This document shows, in pieces, positions 60,601 to 64,000 of a stretch of 64,000 nucleotides of DNA. The translations under genes and the position numbers were made by a program. The stretch is from contig NC_092573.1 in assembly GCF_037975245.1 (NCBI RefSeq), positions 7,242,501 through 7,306,500 on the forward strand, in the 5' to 3' direction. The notes beneath the pieces were generated by a model. It was not told where the DNA came from. It searched no databases and saw only the letters and a program-made list of their open reading frames with translations. This DNA comes from Apostichopus japonicus. Lineage: Eukaryota; Echinodermata; Holothuroidea; Aspidochirotida; Stichopodidae. Numbering within the stretch: the stretch's first letter is position 1; every line of letters begins with the position of its first letter.

Positions 60601-63320
60601 GATACAGGTGCACCTCTGACCTTGCAATTGTGGGTGGACAAGACTGGATATTGCAAAATACATTCTCTGACAGTGTTAAATGGTTAAAGCATAAAAGAGA
60701 ATAGAAGGGTTGTAATTCTGTAAATTGAAATAAAGAATTTACTGGCTATTATCTGTGTAAAAGAACCTTGATATTCAAAGAGCTGCAATTGTCATTGATT
60801 TTGAACAGTGTTACAATCTTTACTTTGCATGGTTAAAACTAGATCTAAATTAATGCATACATCAGCTTAAATGTGTGGACTTAGAGTATGTTTGTTCCCC
60901 CCACAGTATGTAGACATTAGTTTAAAGACCCACATACTCAAAGGTTCTCTCCTTAGACCCTAACCTTAAGCCCCCCTATCCGTCCCAATGACACAGGTTA
61001 GCCTAAGTTCTACAGGTGGGAGGCTTCTGTAGAAATTAGGGTCAAATGTTGAAATCGAATATATCTGTGTAGCGTTGTATGCAGTGATTGTTAACTTTGC
61101 TTGTTACGTATGATAATGTCTGAGCATTCGCTCAGTGGTTGATTTTAGTCAACAGAAGCCAGGATGTGATACCCTTATTAACAGTGCAGTTAACCTTGTG
61201 TAATACCTGTTTAGGAGATACTTGGTTTAAATGATACTACTTGAACATATGGGTTTCTCATCATAGAGTTGGACTGCATACTTGACTTTATCCCTTTCAT
61301 TTCCTTACATGAATATTGTTGCACCTGTTTTGTTGTTGGTTTTACCTGTATCCATATTACAATGCATGTAACCTTTCAGAACCCTGTCGTTCTACTAATA
61401 CATGTATGCAATGCTAGCAGTTCTTTAATGTTGGAGCCATGTAGAGAAATGTACAGCATAACGTCACTAGTATACTGTATATGTTACATTCAGTGTATGC
61501 TATGCTAGTGGTTCCTTAATGTTTTAGTCCAGAAGCATATATGGCTTTGTCACCAGCATATCTTATTACGTTCAATGCTAGACTTGCTGTGGTAGTAGAT
61601 CTGCAACTGTTGGATTCCAGGAATCATATCACCATGACCATACTGTATATAGGAGTGCAGGAGTTCTTCAAAGTAAGCTTATAGAATGGACAGGAAATGA
61701 ACAATGTCTGTTTAAGAGAGAGTTCCTTAAGTTATGTAAATTAATCATTGTTGATGTTAGAGTTTCCGTTTAGATAAAAACAATAACCAGAAAAGGAGTA
61801 TTGGAGATAAGCGACAGATGTCTCCAAACTACTGTAAACGCCATTTGGCCAGAGACAGGTTCAGCTGTATTCTTAAGGTTGTCATTTCTGCCAATTTTTG
61901 TTAAATTGACATCATGGAATTTTATTCTGAACGATGTGACCAGGTGTCAATTCATTTAGTTATTAGCGTGATGCTTGAACTGTTTACAGATCAATTGTGG
62001 ATAACTATTATCTTGTGGATCATTTCATTGAGCCATATAAGTCTGATTGGTTGTTGTATTACGTAGCTTAAACAAAAACCCTTCCACAGGTCAAAGTACA
62101 GTAATGTAATTACCTTTTGAAATATTGCAGTAGTAAACAGCTAGATAGTGTACCACACAGTGGTGTTGGAAGTTGACCTTTTTTGAGTATTTTATTAGTT
62201 CAGGTTGTATATATGATATGCACTGTAGAATCTAACTGCACTGTGTACTGTAGCAATGCTGTGATCATAGTCTAGAACTTTCTGTTATTGTACACTATGG
62301 AGGCAACTTGCGAATAGGATTTAAAATCCTCCCTTTGGCAGAATTGTTGACAATTCTTCGTACTGGTAAAGTATGAGTGAGGAAGAGAAAGACACTGGTT
62401 AGTATGAATGCTTCATTTTGCTTGGAACTCTATGACTTGCATTATTCTTTGCTTGCTGACATATTCCATGGAATAACATATATATGGCATATTGTAAGCT
62501 TCAACATGTATTCTCTTGTAACTTTATAGGTGGAATTTCCCAAGAAAGTGTCTGATGTATATGATATAGATGTGCAACTGAAGGCAATTTCTACAAATTC
62601 TAATAAACTTACTTGTAATTCTTTAACTATTTTTAGGTCATATTTATTTTACTGTGGAAGTATAACCTCTTTGAGCTTCTTTATAGTTGAGTTTATCAGC
62701 CCACAGTAAAAGCTTGCTATTATTTTTTTACATGTAATATACCTTTGTGTGCTCCATAATGCCATGTGGCATTTGTTGTATTACCATCATGTGTTGTAGA
62801 AATAGCTCAGAAGTACAGAAAGTGGAAGTTCACTTGATTAAATAGATTTCATTTGAGATGGGGATATTGTACTTTACTGGGGGGTTTTGACTTACTGTGA
62901 ACATCTTGACTGACACTAAACTAAAGCTCATCATTCATGAGTATGAAAGAGATTTGTCTATTAAATGAACAAGTTCCAAAACTAATACTAATAATTTGTA
63001 CCCTGTGCCCTACCTGTCCAGTTTATGCCTTGTCCACTACCAACATCACATATATTTCTCCCCAACCCCCCTCCCCCACCCCCTCCCTCTTTTGGTGTGA
63101 GAAAGAAAAGCTAGATTACAAACCCAGTTGCTTAAATTATAAACTTTTTTTGTAACTTCTATATTTTAACAGGCAGTATTTCTTGCCAGACCTGAATGAA
63201 ATCAGGAGAAAGGACTATGAAAATTTCAAGGAGAATCTTCCAGAGTTGATTGCTCATCGTGAGAGGGTAAATGAGAAGAGGATGCAAATGCAGGAAGCTA
63301 AGAGGGATCAGTCCTCATAG
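54635..63320 (+). CDS. 75-residue single-pass membrane micropeptide (two exons)
   Basis: Exon 1 54635-54714 starts in a near-ideal context (GCCGCCATGG) and reads MVSLTRYRFPLLFGAILGG, FATAFIYR, ending at donor GTAGGC. Exon 2 63173-63320 follows a pyrimidine-rich acceptor (TTTTAACAG) in matching phase: QYFLPDLNEIRRKDYENFKE, NLPELIAHRERVNEK, ending KRDQSS and TAG. Residues about 9-26 form one membrane helix after a short basic N-terminus; the rest is charged and probably helical. This layout is typical of small mitochondrial inner-membrane assembly factors. The YR-x-Y-x-PDL stretch after the helix recalls UQCC6/BRAWNIN, a complex III assembly factor, but similarity is weak and I do not assign the symbol. 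A further short exon in the 8.5 kb intron cannot be excluded. Confidence 0.7.
55190..55470 (+). mobile_element. Non-LTR retrotransposon (CR1/L2/jockey-like), 5' piece
   Basis: The translated frame carries SFSSGVFPSELK, VVPIFKCGDLKQFSNYRPIS and VLPFISKSL, the N-terminal motifs of LINE reverse transcriptases. It is interrupted at 55470 by a hAT element and resumes at 57139. It is an old copy in an intron. Confidence 0.85.
55471..57138. mobile_element. hAT-like element inserted in the LINE
   Basis: A perfect 8 bp duplication CATATGAT (55463-55470, 57139-57146) and termini TAGTGTTCGACCGAT at both ends, with further internal CCGATTATCGG-type repeats. It is 1668 bp without a transposase. It splits the reverse transcriptase frame, so it is younger than the LINE. 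A related partial copy follows the LINE at 58591. Confidence 0.9.
55951..56038. repeat. Long hairpin inside the hAT element
   Basis: Inverted arms of about 26-35 bp around AGC, including AAGTTGGCCTGACGTTTTGA and its near-complement, with one T/C mismatch and a small bulge further out. A second 11 bp hairpin (TAAGTCAATGG) lies at about 56189-56217. Confidence 0.85.
57139..58590 (+). mobile_element. Non-LTR retrotransposon, 3' piece
   Basis: Resumes with reverse transcriptase motifs: a STYMAD-like block, FIDLSKAFES, GVPQGSILGPLLFILY, then FANNTT where F/YADD is expected, and later LTWKQHISEVSKKFSKSYG, MYNALLHSHLSF and WGNTQSTLFNSLFKLKK. Many stops and shifts are present, and both catalytic aspartates are replaced by asparagine. 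It ends near CTTCCATCTCACT at 58590, followed at once by another hAT end. Confidence 0.85.
58591..58828 (+). mobile_element. Partial second copy of the hAT element
   Basis: Starts TAGTGTTCAATCAATTAC and matches 55471-55735, including ACCAACTTCTAGGCCAATAC and ATGTAAATGAACGACTTAA. Similarity stops at CCGCCACAAC, where a different TAGTGCTGATAGTCGACT sequence, itself hAT-end-like, begins. Confidence 0.75.
58829..63172. other. 3' part of the micropeptide gene intron
   Basis: No further gene is supported. TAGTGCTGAT occurs at 58829 and 59886 in direct orientation, and no matching inverted end was found. A C-rich tract lies near 63060-63090. Confidence 0.45.
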
Positions 63321-63607
63321 AAGGATATGGCCAGTGAGATAACAGCACTCTGTAACTACAGTAGTGATGTGACATGATAATCAGTACATGAAGGAAACTT
63401 TATATGACTTTCTTAACTCGCGCCTTATTTGTACATGATCGTTTGTCTGATTTTTTTCAAATTAATATCTTTTACGCAAAACTAGCGTTCGTCTTCCAGT
63501 AGCGGGTACAGTACCTGTACATTTCATACATGTAAGGTAGTGTTTGTTTGTTTGTCACTCCCGACGTGAAGGCCAGTTTTTGAGTAGAGTCTTCTAAATG
63601 CTGTAAA
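63321..63607 (+). promoter_or_regulatory. Compact intergenic region, candidate promoter
   Basis: Only 287 bp separate the micropeptide stop from the next start, so it must hold the 3' end of one gene and the promoter of the next. No AATAAA is seen; CG dinucleotides increase from 63415 on. No TATA box is evident. Confidence 0.4.
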
Positions 63608-64000
63608 ATGCCGAGAGGGATAGGAGGGAGACTTGCAGGAAGAAAGAGGAAAGCTCGAAAAGTAAGTGACTCGAACGCGGAACTGATCAACGCCTTGAAA
63701 GCTGGAGTATCGTCGGCCGCGTTAAACGAGAGCAACGGTGACCTTTCGGAATTTCAAGCTTCGACAGCGTTGCGTAGGAAGAGAAGAAAACAATCACCAG
63801 AGGGAAGTCAGCGTGTTTTGGAGAGGGGGGCATCGCAAAGTGTCACAAGAGAGAGTAAAAGGGGAAGGAGTCATAGAAGTGCTTCTCCAGCTGGGATTAA
63901 AGGCAAAAATGAGTCTCCAACAGGTGGTAGAAATAGGATAAGAGTCCAGACAACTCGGAAAGTTAAGAACAAGAAAGATGTCTCGGATGCGGAAAGCAGC
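63608..64000 (+). CDS. K/R/S-rich, probably nuclear protein, N-terminal part
   Basis: ATG at 63608 opens 131 codons without a stop to the window end: MPRGIGGRLAGRKRKARKVS, then an acidic/serine stretch with NALKAGVSSAALNESNGDLS, then LRRKRRKQSP, SKRGRSHRSASPAG and TTRKVKNKKDVSDAESS. The basic clusters are classical nuclear-localisation signals, and the SP/RS sites suggest phosphorylation. No domain or family is recognised. The unbroken length in an AT-rich genome supports real coding. An internal AAA/GTAAGT at about 63661-63666 looks like a splice donor, so an alternative short first exon is possible. The in-frame start has no upstream ATG in the same frame nearby. Confidence 0.65.
   Translation, partial: MPRGIGGRLAGRKRKARKVSDSNAELINALKAGVSSAALNESNGDLSEFQASTALRRKRRKQSPEGSQRVLERGASQSVTRESKRGRSHRSASPAGIKGKNESPTGGRNRIRVQTTRKVKNKKDVSDAESS

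Overview
This is metazoan nuclear DNA, AT-rich and intron-rich. The coding exons are short, have GT/AG borders, and are separated by kilobases of repeat-laden sequence. No operons, Shine-Dalgarno sites or phage-like blocks are present. A secreted CCP (sushi)-like plus zona pellucida (ZP) domain gene, many non-autonomous hAT, Mutator-like and TTAA-target elements, and the recurring octamer TAGGCCTA fit a marine invertebrate deuterostome. An echinoderm, perhaps a sea cucumber, is my best guess; this is inference and no marker proves it.

Layout. From 1 to about 32.5 kb I find no convincing gene. This part holds tRNA-derived SINEs, two copies of a TTAA-flanked MITE (a third lies at 34.2 kb), a second TTAA MITE at 5.8-6.4 kb, hAT-like elements at 12.5-13.7 and 20.1-21.0 kb, a cluster of a near-palindromic motif at 21.2-22.2 kb, and many local tandem duplications with 60-267 bp periods. 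Between 32.5 and 39.7 kb there are a CpG-denser patch with a possible minus-strand first exon, a possible plus-strand TATA/CRE promoter with a splice donor, and one possible coding exon; all are tentative.

From 52.1 kb down to 40.45 kb on the minus strand lies an 11-exon gene: signal peptide, CCP-like modules, ZP-N, ZP-C, a furin-type site, a conserved post-ZP hydrophobic patch and a possible membrane tail. Its splice sites are all intact, but several exons contain frameshifts and two in-frame stop codons interrupt the reading. It is therefore either a fairly young pseudogene or a stretch with clustered assembly errors. Its introns carry a Mutator-like MITE, a short hAT element, a SINE and a long (TTTTG)n tract.

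From 54.6 to 63.3 kb on the plus strand a two-exon gene encodes a 75-residue single-pass membrane micropeptide. Its 8.5 kb intron contains a dead non-LTR retrotransposon split by a hAT element. Only 287 bp further on, at 63608, a lysine/arginine/serine-rich, probably nuclear protein begins and runs off the window.

The most unusual signal is a 25-28 bp palindromic unit with arms like CAGGGAGTT/AACTCCCTG. It occurs at four places. Two independent sites show 7-bp direct repeats at its borders, and a third MITE copy shows what looks like the empty site. It behaves like an extremely small mobile insertion.
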